Part shown: piece by piece, positions 6,869 through 14,437 of the stretch
How positions within the stretch are numbered: position 1 is the stretch's first letter
How the letters are laid out: each line of letters starts with the position of its first letter
From: Leptospira sp.
Lineage (GTDB): Bacteria > Spirochaetota > Leptospiria > Leptospirales > Leptospiraceae
Length of the DNA: 16,049 nt
Direction of reading: 5' to 3'
Assembly: GCA_021413405.1 (NCBI GenBank)
Contig: JAIOQL010000297.1
Coordinates: forward strand, 1-16,049
The notes under the pieces: generated by a model
Told to the model about the DNA's origin: nothing
Seen by the model: the letters and a program-made list of their open reading frames with translations, nothing else
Databases searched by the model: none
Program-made: the position numbers and the translations under genes

Positions 6869-7873
6869 TTAAATTCCATATTTAATCAGATTTTCAGCAA
6901 TTCTTGTATTCACTTCATTTTTTGCACATTCGACAACAACCCGTATGGCATTTTTTGCAGCAAGTGCATTTGAACCCCCATGGCCAATAATGCAAATACC
7001 ATTAACGCCAAGAAGAAGTGCCCCGCCATATTCAGCGTAGTCTAGTCTTTTTTTCATCGCAGTGAGAGATGGTTTCAAAAGCAAAGCACCGGTCTGCGCA
7101 AGACTCGAAGATTTTATATTTTCTTTTAACACACTAAATATGGATTTCGCCAGGCCTTCCGTAGCCTTCAGAACTATGTTGCCGATAAACCCGTCGCAAA
7201 CGACAACATCAACAGCGCGACCCCCTCCATAGAGATCCCTGCCTTCCACATTTCCGACAAAATTTAATTTCAGCTTTTTTAGAATTTCAAACGCTTTTAA
7301 AGACTGTGAACTTCCCTTCTTATCTTCCTCACCATTAGAAAGAATTCCTATTTTTGGACTTTGGATTCCAAAAATTTCTCTGGAATAAATCTCACCCATC
7401 ACAGCAAACTGGGCGAGGTATTCCGGTTTACAATCAACATTGGCGCCTGCATCGAGTAATAAAAGCGGGGGCCCGGATTCTCTTGGTATAGGTGCTGCAA
7501 TGGGAGGACGAAGAACACCTGTAATTCTTCCGAGATACATGAGAGATGCTGCCATCGTGGCGCCAGTGTTACCTGGCGAAAAAAGACCTACACATTCACG
7601 ATTCGCAACAAGATTGACTGATTGAACAAGGGAAGATTCCGTCATCGAGCGAACAGCATTCGACGGGGAATCATGCATACTGATGATTTCGGAAGAGTGG
7701 ACTATTTTGATTTTTTCAGAATCGTAGTCATATTTCAGAAGAATTTCACTTAATTCTTCTTCATTTCCTACAAGAACAACTGAATAGCCGAAACTGTTAA
7801 CTGCATCTACGGACCCCTCCACCATTCCGGCGGGGCCGTTGTCGCCGCTCATTGCATCGACGGCAACCCACAT
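6869..7873 (-). CDS. plsX: Phosphate acyltransferase PlsX
   Basis: Converts acyl-ACP and phosphate to acyl-phosphate, which feeds PlsY at the membrane for phospholipid synthesis. It has 334 residues, normal for PlsX. Recognisable family segments are VAVDAMSGDNGP at the N-terminus (the 'DaMGGD' motif with Ser for one Gly), FSPGNTGATMAAS near residue 98-110, LLLDAGANVDCKPEYL, IGILSNGEEDKKG and VVVCDGFIGNIVLK. The GVNGICIIGHGGSNALA stretch near the C-terminus is also typical. ATG 7873 begins 6 nt after the rpmF stop. The rpmF-plsX order is widely conserved. The ribosome site is weak, so coupling to rpmF is likely. Confidence 0.96.
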   Translation of the reverse strand: MWVAVDAMSGDNGPAGMVEGSVDAVNSFGYSVVLVGNEEELSEILLKYDYDSEKIKIVHSSEIISMHDSPSNAVRSMTESSLVQSVNLVANRECVGLFSPGNTGATMAASLMYLGRITGVLRPPIAAPIPRESGPPLLLLDAGANVDCKPEYLAQFAVMGEIYSREIFGIQSPKIGILSNGEEDKKGSSQSLKAFEILKKLKLNFVGNVEGRDLYGGGRAVDVVVCDGFIGNIVLKATEGLAKSIFSVLKENIKSSSLAQTGALLLKPSLTAMKKRLDYAEYGGALLLGVNGICIIGHGGSNALAAKNAIRVVVECAKNEVNTRIAENLIKYGI

Positions 7874-7879
7874 TGCGGT

Positions 7880-8080
7880 TTATTCGTCTTTCTTCGGCTT
7901 TTTGACTTTCGGAGCCACTTCCAACTTGCCGTTGTAATAACCACAAGCCGGACAGACTCTGTGTGGAAGCATGAACGCTGCACAATTGCTACACGGAACT
8001 AAATTTGGCTTCCCGATTGCATGATGCGATCTTCGCATTCTTATTTTAGATTTAGATTTTCGTCTCTTGGGAACTGCCAT
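7880..8080 (-). CDS. rpmF: 50S ribosomal protein L32
   Basis: A 66-residue basic protein of the large ribosomal subunit. It begins MAVPKRRKSKSKIRMRR, the standard L32 N-terminus. It carries a four-cysteine zinc ribbon (Cys30, Cys33, Cys43, Cys46), so this is the zinc-binding form. AGAGGA lies about 5 nt before ATG 8080. The DUF177/YceD gene that often precedes rpmF is absent; an 84-nt gap separates it from the FAD reductase gene. It probably leads the rpmF-plsX-fabG unit. Confidence 0.97.
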   Translation of the reverse strand: MAVPKRRKSKSKIRMRRSHHAIGKPNLVPCSNCAAFMLPHRVCPACGYYNGKLEVAPKVKKPKKDE

Positions 8081-8164
8081 TTAATCCTCTGCTATTGACT
8101 ATATAAATTGGTAATAAAACGATTCCATATCACTATTTTTAAAAGGTGGTTTTAAAACAAGTAA
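8081..8164 (-). promoter_or_regulatory. Spacer before rpmF, probable promoter region
   Basis: An 84-nt A+T-rich gap. Two copies of the self-complementary TTTTAAAA, separated by CCACC on the minus strand, form a weak hairpin just after the FAD reductase stop. TTGTTT followed 17 nt later by AATAGT could be a weak promoter for rpmF. Neither signal is strong. The break in gene packing here is the main reason to place a transcription boundary. Confidence 0.3.
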
Positions 8165-9334
8165 TTAAAGTTCTGTAAGTTCAAACCCGAAACATTTTTC
8201 GAAAACTATTTTTTTCCTCAGATTATCGTTTATGCAAATCCTGGTTGCCACAAACTTTTTGACACTCTGCGGCACTAAGGTAAGGAATCGGGATATTATC
8301 GTTTTTTCCTGTATTCCATATTCAGCATCGCATAAATCCTTATATTTACCGAGAAATTTTGCGCTGGTGTCACCGGCCTGAATGGCTTCATCTGCTACCT
8401 GCGCCGCGAAAATAGCGGTTTGAACCGCGGGTTTAATTCCTTCCCCAGCCCATTGTGAAGCAAAACCGGCAGAGTCCCCGATCAGCATAAATTTATCTCC
8501 GAAAATTTTTCGCCCTATTTCATCGTGAATTTTGTATGCGTGTCTTCCAAAAGGAACCATTCTTTCTTCAATCCCATTTAGCCTTCCCATTTTTCTAAGC
8601 AAGGCCATAAACCTGTCACGGTCGGTATTCAGATTTTCTGTCTGGTTTGCAAATCTCCCTATTCCGATGTTTACAAAATTTCCCTTGGTAACATACCACC
8701 CGTACCCTACAAAATCCGGTTCAGCAAAAAGTTCAGTGGTGCCATAAAAGGGCGTTAACTTTTTTAATTCATCTGCACCGATATCGGTTTCCGATTCGGT
8801 CGCAAGAACAATGACTTCTTCATCGGAGCGGTATCCCCATTTCTTTGAAATCGGGCATCCGTTCCCCGCAGCACCAATTAATATTTTTGTATTCCAGGTG
8901 CGCCCGTCAGATGATGTCACTTTTACTTTACCATCCTCCAGAATATCAAAGCCGCTCACAGTAGTGGATTCTTGAAATATGACTCCTTTATCGACAGCCC
9001 GTTTTACGAGAAAATTATCAAATTCTTTGCGGATAATACCAAAACTTGCAGTTTTCGGAAAATGAGTGTGATAATATTTCTCATCAATAATTACTGAACC
9101 CGAACTGAATCTCTGCAATGTGTGCGGATAATCGGATGGCTTTAAGTTAAGGAGTTCAAATATGGCCGGTGTTATCCAGCCTGCGCAAACTTTCACCCGG
9201 GGAAATTTTGCCTTGTCGAGCATAAGAACTTTTCTGCCTTTTTTTACAAGTTCATATGCCGCAGTTGAACCACCTGGTCCCGCTCCGCAAACTATGACAT
9301 CATATTCTCCCTGAAAATTTCCGTTCCCGTTCAT
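8165..9334 (-). CDS. FAD-dependent oxidoreductase, geranylgeranyl-reductase-like
   Basis: A 389-residue flavoprotein. An N-terminal Rossmann motif CGAGPGGSTAA lies at 16-26, with an acidic strand end LMLDKAKFPR at 37-46. The second FAD motif LIGDSAGFASQWAGEGI at 284-300 is typical of the geranylgeranyl reductase/PHBH-like group. The KVCAGWITP segment at 48-56 matches that group's substrate-side cysteine region. Such enzymes reduce isolated double bonds in isoprenoid or other lipid chains. The substrate here is not known. ATG 9334 shares a base with the TAA of the CFA-like methyltransferase (TAATG), so the two are very likely made together and may act on the same lipid. No signal peptide; probably cytoplasmic or membrane-peripheral. 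Confidence 0.85.
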   Translation of the reverse strand: MNGNGNFQGEYDVIVCGAGPGGSTAAYELVKKGRKVLMLDKAKFPRVKVCAGWITPAIFELLNLKPSDYPHTLQRFSSGSVIIDEKYYHTHFPKTASFGIIRKEFDNFLVKRAVDKGVIFQESTTVSGFDILEDGKVKVTSSDGRTWNTKILIGAAGNGCPISKKWGYRSDEEVIVLATESETDIGADELKKLTPFYGTTELFAEPDFVGYGWYVTKGNFVNIGIGRFANQTENLNTDRDRFMALLRKMGRLNGIEERMVPFGRHAYKIHDEIGRKIFGDKFMLIGDSAGFASQWAGEGIKPAVQTAIFAAQVADEAIQAGDTSAKFLGKYKDLCDAEYGIQEKTIISRFLTLVPQSVKKFVATRICINDNLRKKIVFEKCFGFELTEL

Positions 9335-10614
9335 TATTTTTTACCGATTTTTATTTTTTTATGCAACCCGTTTGTTTTCTTACCGTTGCCATTTGTATAA
9401 ACTTTATTCTTCACATTATAAAGATGTTCTCTTGTAAGCGGATTGTTGTCATTATTTCCGTTGGACAAAAGAATCTGAAAAAGCAACACACCGCCATAAC
9501 GGAATGCAGCGGATGAACCGCGAAGATATAACCGGAACATTCGCAAAAACGATTCGCCATACATTTTTTTAATTGTATCGGCATGTTCCTCGAAACGGTT
9601 CCACCAATGATCGATCGTTAATGCATAATGATACCTTAGATTTTCTACATCAACTACATGCAGAGGTATTCTCAATTTTTCGAGCGGATTCATGATCTCG
9701 CCAAGTGAAGGCATGTAACTCCCAGGAAAAATATGTTTTTCGAGAAATGGCTCTGTGAAAAGCGGAAATGTTTTACCTATCGTGTGAACCAGGGAAAGGC
9801 TTTTTGGTTTTGTTGTTTCACGGATAATTTTAAAAAGACTGGAGTAATTTTCTTTTCCAACATGTTCCAGCATCCCAACGGAAACAAAATGATCATAGAT
9901 TTTTTTTGATCCGGGAATGTTCCTGTAATCATCATGAACATATTCCAGACGTGATTCTGGAATTTTCAGACGTTTTGCCTTTTCCCTTGCATACTCTATC
10001 TGTTCCTGTGATATATTGTATGCGCGGACACTGACTCCAAAATTTTGCACAGCATACAGAGCAAATCCGCCCCATCCGCATCCGGCTTCCACAACTGACT
10101 CACCCGGTTTTAGCAGCACCTTTCTGCAAACATGATCCAGTTTCTGGATTTGCGCTGTTTCAATTGAATCTGTCTTTTCATGAAAATAGGCGCATGTGTA
10201 TTGCATCGCCTGTTTATCGAGCCACAGGGAATAAAAATCATTCCCGAGATCATAATGATGTGCGATATTTTTTCTGGATCCGGTCAGTGTGTTCCTGCGG
10301 ATAAGAAAGCCGATCAGAAACTTAACTTTTTCAGTGAACGATATGTTCAGGTGATTGTTGTCAGCAAGTTCAAATCCAAGATGGCAAACATGTTCGAGAT
10401 CGCCTTCGAATTCAATATCCTCGGCCATATAATTCTCGCCAAATCCCATAGCCATTTGCGTCAGAACTGCATCCAAAGCATTGCGGGTTTTGATATGCAT
10501 TTTAAAAACCGGTTCGCCTTCTCTTTTCTGATAAACATAACCACTCGGAAGTTTAATTTGAAAATTTTTATCGAATTCGACCTGATCCATTACTTTTTTT
10601 AGAAGTTTTTCCAT
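9334..10614 (-). CDS. Cyclopropane-fatty-acyl-phospholipid synthase-like methyltransferase
   Basis: A 426-residue SAM-dependent enzyme acting on unsaturated fatty-acyl chains of phospholipids. The family motifs are clear: HYDLGNDFYSLWLD (120-133), QYTCAYF (138-144), SAM motif VVEAGCGWGGFALY (174-187), SVGMLEHVG (245-253) and VHTIG (276-280). Residues matching E. coli Cfa catalytic positions are present: Cys141, Glu250, His277 and a Tyr at 328/330. The C-terminus carries about 25 extra residues rich in N, G and K. The product could be cyclopropane, methylene or methyl-branched; the adjoining flavoprotein favours a further reduction, but this is inference. Start ATG 10614 has a moderate GAGAG site and lies 23 nt after hisG. 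Confidence 0.9.
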   Translation of the reverse strand: MEKLLKKVMDQVEFDKNFQIKLPSGYVYQKREGEPVFKMHIKTRNALDAVLTQMAMGFGENYMAEDIEFEGDLEHVCHLGFELADNNHLNISFTEKVKFLIGFLIRRNTLTGSRKNIAHHYDLGNDFYSLWLDKQAMQYTCAYFHEKTDSIETAQIQKLDHVCRKVLLKPGESVVEAGCGWGGFALYAVQNFGVSVRAYNISQEQIEYAREKAKRLKIPESRLEYVHDDYRNIPGSKKIYDHFVSVGMLEHVGKENYSSLFKIIRETTKPKSLSLVHTIGKTFPLFTEPFLEKHIFPGSYMPSLGEIMNPLEKLRIPLHVVDVENLRYHYALTIDHWWNRFEEHADTIKKMYGESFLRMFRLYLRGSSAAFRYGGVLLFQILLSNGNNDNNPLTREHLYNVKNKVYTNGNGKKTNGLHKKIKIGKK

Positions 10615-10637
10615 GATTCTATCACTCTCATATATTA

Positions 10638-11249
10638 TTAAGTTAGTTCTTTAATTAATTCCGCAGCTTCAACTCTTTTTTGATAAAGTGCCGATCTGTT
10701 AAAAATCAGCCGGGCACTGGATTCCAGGATCACTTCAATTTCTTTCAGGCCGTTTGCGCGCAATGTTTCACCGGATGAGACCAGGTCAACAATGCAATCA
10801 GAGAGGCCGCAAAGAGGCGCAAGCTCGATGCTGCCATAGAGCTTGATGATCTCGCAACTCAATCCTTTCTGAAAAAAGAATTCCTTTGTGATTTTTGGAT
10901 ATTTGGTTGCAACCCGGATTTTTCTCGCCCTCTTAGTCAGATCAAAGTTCTGATCCCCTGCAAGAGAAAGACGGCATTTCCCGATTTTCAGATCGAGCGG
11001 GATTACAAGGTCATAGTTACCCTCGCTAAGAATATCCCATCCGATAAATCCTACATCAGCCGCACATTCAATAACATAGGTAGGAACATCCTGGGATCTT
11101 ACAAAGAGAATTTTTAATTTTCCGGATGGATCATTAAATGTGAGTTCTTTGCTACCCGGATCAGGTTTGGCAGAAAGCCATTTTTTTTTTAAAAGGAGAT
11201 CGATACTTTCATCAGCAAGCCTTCCTTTTGGTAAAGCCAGCGTAAGCAA
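10638..11249 (-). CDS. hisG: ATP phosphoribosyltransferase, catalytic subunit (short form)
   Basis: Condenses ATP with PRPP in the first step of histidine synthesis. It has 203 residues, the short HisG form that lacks the C-terminal regulatory domain and normally works with HisZ; no hisZ is in the window. The N-terminal LALPKGRL is at 4-11. The signature GSIELAPLCGLSDCIVDLV, followed by SSGETLRANGL, is at 139-168. The start is TTG at 11249, which places the family's usual N-terminus correctly. No ATG nearby does this. An AAAGG lies about 10 nt upstream, inside the end of the TPR gene. Its position in an aroA-cmk-rpsA run rather than a his operon is notable. Confidence 0.95.
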   Translation of the reverse strand: MLTLALPKGRLADESIDLLLKKKWLSAKPDPGSKELTFNDPSGKLKILFVRSQDVPTYVIECAADVGFIGWDILSEGNYDLVIPLDLKIGKCRLSLAGDQNFDLTKRARKIRVATKYPKITKEFFFQKGLSCEIIKLYGSIELAPLCGLSDCIVDLVSSGETLRANGLKEIEVILESSARLIFNRSALYQKRVEAAELIKELT

Positions 11250-11253
11250 AATT

Positions 11254-12021
11254 TCAGCCTTTGTTCAGCTTGATCAGGAGGAATGTAGCAAGTTCTTTCG
11301 CAGATTTTGCGCCGGATTGAGATTGATCTGATTCAATTTCGAGGACCTTTCGTAAATCTTTCTTTGCGCCTTCTTTGTCTCCAGTTGCAAGCCGGAGTCT
11401 GCCAGTATGATATAAACTCCAGGCCGCAAACCCGGGTGTGCTTTTTGAATTAGAAAGAAGTGCACCAGAAACAGAATAGTTTTGAAGTGCTGCTTTCAGA
11501 TCTCCGGCCTGTTCCCTGTAGTTACCAGCTATGTAAAAATAATATGCTTTGATCTCTTTTGGCTCATCGATTTTTTTTCCGGCCTTCTCGATCAATTCCG
11601 CTGCTTTGCCAAATTCCCCATTTCGTGCATAAAGATCTGAAATGACTTTGGAAGTGCGGAGGATTGGCTTTGTCAGACTGTAGCTCTGCTGAAGCTCCTC
11701 ATAGTCCTTGATTTTAACCTTCAGATCCATGAGAGGGTAGAGAGAATGTTTTTTTTCCAGTTTTTCCAGCTCAATTGCAGCTTTAACTTCCCGGTATTTA
11801 AAATATTCTCCAACAGAGATAACGGTAACGATGATAACAATTGCCACTGCGAGCCCGATAAAAACGTTGAAACGGTTCCTTGCGAGGAAATGTGAAAATT
11901 TCAGGAAGTAAAATTCAGCTTTGCTGCCCTGAAAATTTTCCCGGTCTTCTTCATAAGAATCCTGAGAAATATTTTTTATATAATTCTCTTCTCTTAATTT
12001 CTTTTTGTCGATCTTTGACAT
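11254..12021 (-). CDS. Membrane-anchored tetratricopeptide-repeat protein
   Basis: A 255-residue protein. A charged N-terminal part (1-48) is followed by one membrane segment at about 52-73 (FIGLAVAIVIIVTVISV). The rest is helical with TPR-like pairs at about 115-145 (SDLYARNGEFGKAAELIEKA), 158-190 (YYFYIAGNYREQAGDLKAALQNYS) and 200-232 (LYHTGRLRLATGDKEGAKKDLRKVLE). The layout, single N-terminal anchor then TPRs, resembles YfgM-type proteins, but I cannot assign that family with confidence. The C-terminal part probably faces the periplasm. ATG 12021 is 3 nt after the rpsA stop, and the stop is 4 nt before hisG. Function unknown; a scaffold or chaperone-like role is plausible. Confidence 0.85.
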   Translation of the reverse strand: MSKIDKKKLREENYIKNISQDSYEEDRENFQGSKAEFYFLKFSHFLARNRFNVFIGLAVAIVIIVTVISVGEYFKYREVKAAIELEKLEKKHSLYPLMDLKVKIKDYEELQQSYSLTKPILRTSKVISDLYARNGEFGKAAELIEKAGKKIDEPKEIKAYYFYIAGNYREQAGDLKAALQNYSVSGALLSNSKSTPGFAAWSLYHTGRLRLATGDKEGAKKDLRKVLEIESDQSQSGAKSAKELATFLLIKLNKG

Positions 12022-12024
12022 TGC

Positions 12025-13716
12025 CTATTTCTGACTTGAATTAAAAAAACTTCCCATACTTTCGCTGGAAGGGACATCCGATTTCATATAGCGGGACATT
12101 TCTTCGCGTTCCACTGCCCTGTCGAAATCCTTGATTGAAAGGGAAATCTTTTTCGTTTCTGCTTCTATCTTAAGAATCACTGCTTTTAAAATGTCACCTG
12201 GTTTATATACATCTTCCAGTTTGATAGTTTTGCTATCAGGAATTTGAGAAACATGAATCAGACCCTCATAGCCTGGCTCAACTTCCATAAAAATTCCAAA
12301 CGCGACCACACTTTTGATTTTACCTTCTACAATTGTTCCCGGAGGATACTTCTTCCTTAATGCTTCGTAAGGATTTTCCTGGAGCTGTTTTAATCCGCAA
12401 GAAATCCGGTTTGTTTCAAAATTTATATCGAGAATTTTATATTTTACTTCCTGGCCTTTTTTCAAAAGAGAAGTCGGATCTTTGGCTCTCTCATCCCAGG
12501 TAATATCACCTACATGAATCAGACCCTCGATTCCGTTTTCGACTTCTACAAATGCACCGTATTTTGTGATCCCGGTTATCTTTCCTTCCAGGATATTGTG
12601 AACCCGCACGTTCGAACTCAATGTGTCCCAAGGATTCGGAGAAAGCTGCTTTAGACCAAGTGAAAGCCTGCGTCTCTCGTAGTTTATATCAAGGATGGTG
12701 GAATCGACCTCTTCCCCTTTTTTCAAAATTTCTTTTGGATGAGGTGGTTTCTTTGACCACGTCAGCTCTGTCGAATGAATCAATCCTTCAAGACCTTCTT
12801 TCAGTTCAACAAAAGCACCAAAATTTGTGAGGGAAGTTATTGTACCCCTGACAACCATACCTTTTTCAAGTTCGCGTTTAGCCCATTCCCATGGATCCTC
12901 ATACATTTGCCGGATACCAAGACTCAGACGATTGTTTTCCTTATCAAGATCCAGAATCAGAACTTCAATTTTTTGTCCAACCTGGAAATATTGTTTGAAC
13001 GGTGCAAATTTTTTATATGAAATATCATTTTGACGCAAAAGACCGTCGACTCCGTGAACATTGCAGAATAATCCAAATCCGGTTATTTTTGTAACAACCG
13101 CTTCGACCTTATCTCCAACTTTTACAAGTTTAACGAGCTCTTCCCATTTTTCCTGGTTCATTTCTTCGAGAAGCTGTTTCCTGGAAACTACCCCGGTTCT
13201 GCCTTTTTCGTTTAGCCGGATTATTTTGAAATCAAGCAACTTCGCTTTCATTTCATCCATGTTTCCGGTTTTATGTCCTATTTGTGAAGAAGGAAGAAAA
13301 AGTTCGACTCCCTCAATCATGACATTGAAACCTTTGCCTTTAACTTCTGAAGCAATTCTTCCCTGTATCTGGATATTTTGCTTAAAGGCTTCTTTTATGT
13401 TCTCCCAGCCTTTTCGGGCTTCGGCTTCGTTCTTTGACAGGATATAAATCTCTGAATCTTCTTTTCCCTTAATAACTACAGCAAGGGAACTACCTATCTC
13501 CGGGACTTCCGCGAATTCCTCACGGGGAACTCTTCCATCGGACTTAAGGCCAATATCGACGAATACTCCCTGGTCGTTGACTTCAACAACCCTTCCTTCG
13601 ATAATTTTGCCTTTTGAATAAGCATCCGCCTGCTCACTCAGAGATTTTTCAAAAGCACGTGCAAATGCACTCGGATTGGTTTGTTTTTCTTTTTTGGGCG
13701 GGTTATTAGGATTCAA
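12025..13716 (-). CDS. rpsA: 30S ribosomal protein S1
   Basis: RNA-binding ribosomal protein that helps the 30S subunit load mRNAs, especially those with weak Shine-Dalgarno sites. The 563 residues contain six S1 (OB-fold) repeats at about 35-95, 115-180, 199-269, 285-358, 373-445 and 459-530. Repeats 3-6 are the best conserved (e.g. GAFVELKEGLEGLIH, GAFVEVENGIEGLIH). The start is TTG at 13716: an in-frame TAA lies two codons upstream and no ATG, GTG or TTG follows before the first S1 repeat. No Shine-Dalgarno sequence precedes it. The cmk-rpsA order is common in bacteria. The C-terminus ends in a Ser-rich tail. Confidence 0.96.
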   Translation of the reverse strand: MNPNNPPKKEKQTNPSAFARAFEKSLSEQADAYSKGKIIEGRVVEVNDQGVFVDIGLKSDGRVPREEFAEVPEIGSSLAVVIKGKEDSEIYILSKNEAEARKGWENIKEAFKQNIQIQGRIASEVKGKGFNVMIEGVELFLPSSQIGHKTGNMDEMKAKLLDFKIIRLNEKGRTGVVSRKQLLEEMNQEKWEELVKLVKVGDKVEAVVTKITGFGLFCNVHGVDGLLRQNDISYKKFAPFKQYFQVGQKIEVLILDLDKENNRLSLGIRQMYEDPWEWAKRELEKGMVVRGTITSLTNFGAFVELKEGLEGLIHSTELTWSKKPPHPKEILKKGEEVDSTILDINYERRRLSLGLKQLSPNPWDTLSSNVRVHNILEGKITGITKYGAFVEVENGIEGLIHVGDITWDERAKDPTSLLKKGQEVKYKILDINFETNRISCGLKQLQENPYEALRKKYPPGTIVEGKIKSVVAFGIFMEVEPGYEGLIHVSQIPDSKTIKLEDVYKPGDILKAVILKIEAETKKISLSIKDFDRAVEREEMSRYMKSDVPSSESMGSFFNSSQK

Positions 13717-13747
13717 GTTTTACCAGAAAAAATATCGTATTTGTCCG

Positions 13748-14437
13748 TTATTTTCGGAGCTCGGACAGGATCATCTGTTTAACAACATCTTTAGAGACAC
13801 CGCTGGTGTCAATAAGGATTGCATCGGGAGCCTTTTTCAATGGAGCAACGAGCCGCTCTATGTCGCTTTTATCCCGGTTTTCCATGTCTTTTCGGATCTG
13901 TTCCAATTGTACTGAAAATCCCTTTTGGATCAATTCTTCGTATCTTCTTTTCGCCCGTGCATCAATGGAAGCTGTTACAAAAAATTTGAATCTTGCATCA
14001 GGGAAGACTTCTGTCCCGATATCCCTGCCATCCATGATGAGTCTGTGCGAAAATCCGATATTCCTTAATTCGGTATTAACAAAATTTCGTATCTCGCGTA
14101 TGGAAGCGATATATTTGATCTCCTCAGTCACTTCGGGGGTCCGAATTTCCCTGGAAATATTTCTGCCATTGAGAAAAATCAAATTCTCGTCCGATTCAGA
14201 AAATTCGCATTTTATTTTTATTTTGCCGAGCAGAGAAAGCACATCCTGAATTTTTATCCATTCTGAAAAAACCGGGTTTCCAGAAGTTTTCTGGATCTCC
14301 AGCAGGAACAATGTCACTGCACGGTAATAGGCTCCCGTATCCAAATACCTGAAATGTATCTCATTTGCTATTTCCCTGGCGATAGTACTTTTCCCGGAGC
14401 CCGCAGGGCCATCGATAGCAATTATATTTTCATTCAT
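13748..14437 (-). CDS. cmk: Cytidylate kinase
   Basis: Phosphorylates CMP and dCMP to diphosphates with ATP. From the chosen ATG at 14437 it has 229 residues, the usual size. The P-loop GPAGSGKS is at 10-17, LDTGAYYRA at 32-40, DGRDIGTEVFPDA at 136-148 and NRDKSDIERLVAPL at 187-200. The frame is open up to 14509, but a start there would add 24 residues absent from the family, so MNENIIAIDG was chosen. A further ATG three codons upstream (14446) cannot be excluded. The start overlaps the end of aroA by 8 nt. The gap to rpsA is 31 nt. Confidence 0.96.
   Translation of the reverse strand: MNENIIAIDGPAGSGKSTIAREIANEIHFRYLDTGAYYRAVTLFLLEIQKTSGNPVFSEWIKIQDVLSLLGKIKIKCEFSESDENLIFLNGRNISREIRTPEVTEEIKYIASIREIRNFVNTELRNIGFSHRLIMDGRDIGTEVFPDARFKFFVTASIDARAKRRYEELIQKGFSVQLEQIRKDMENRDKSDIERLVAPLKKAPDAILIDTSGVSKDVVKQMILSELRK

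Noticed and set aside
8130..8160. Repeated TTTTAAAA palindromes after the FAD reductase gene as a terminator
   Set aside because: The stem is entirely A/T and no clean T-run follows; too weak to call.
10180..10602. 140-codon plus-strand open frame
   Set aside because: Fully antisense to the N-terminal half of the CFA-like methyltransferase, with no ribosome site and no recognisable motif.
13806..14249. 147-codon plus-strand open frame
   Set aside because: Antisense to cmk; Ser-rich low-information product, no ribosome site seen.
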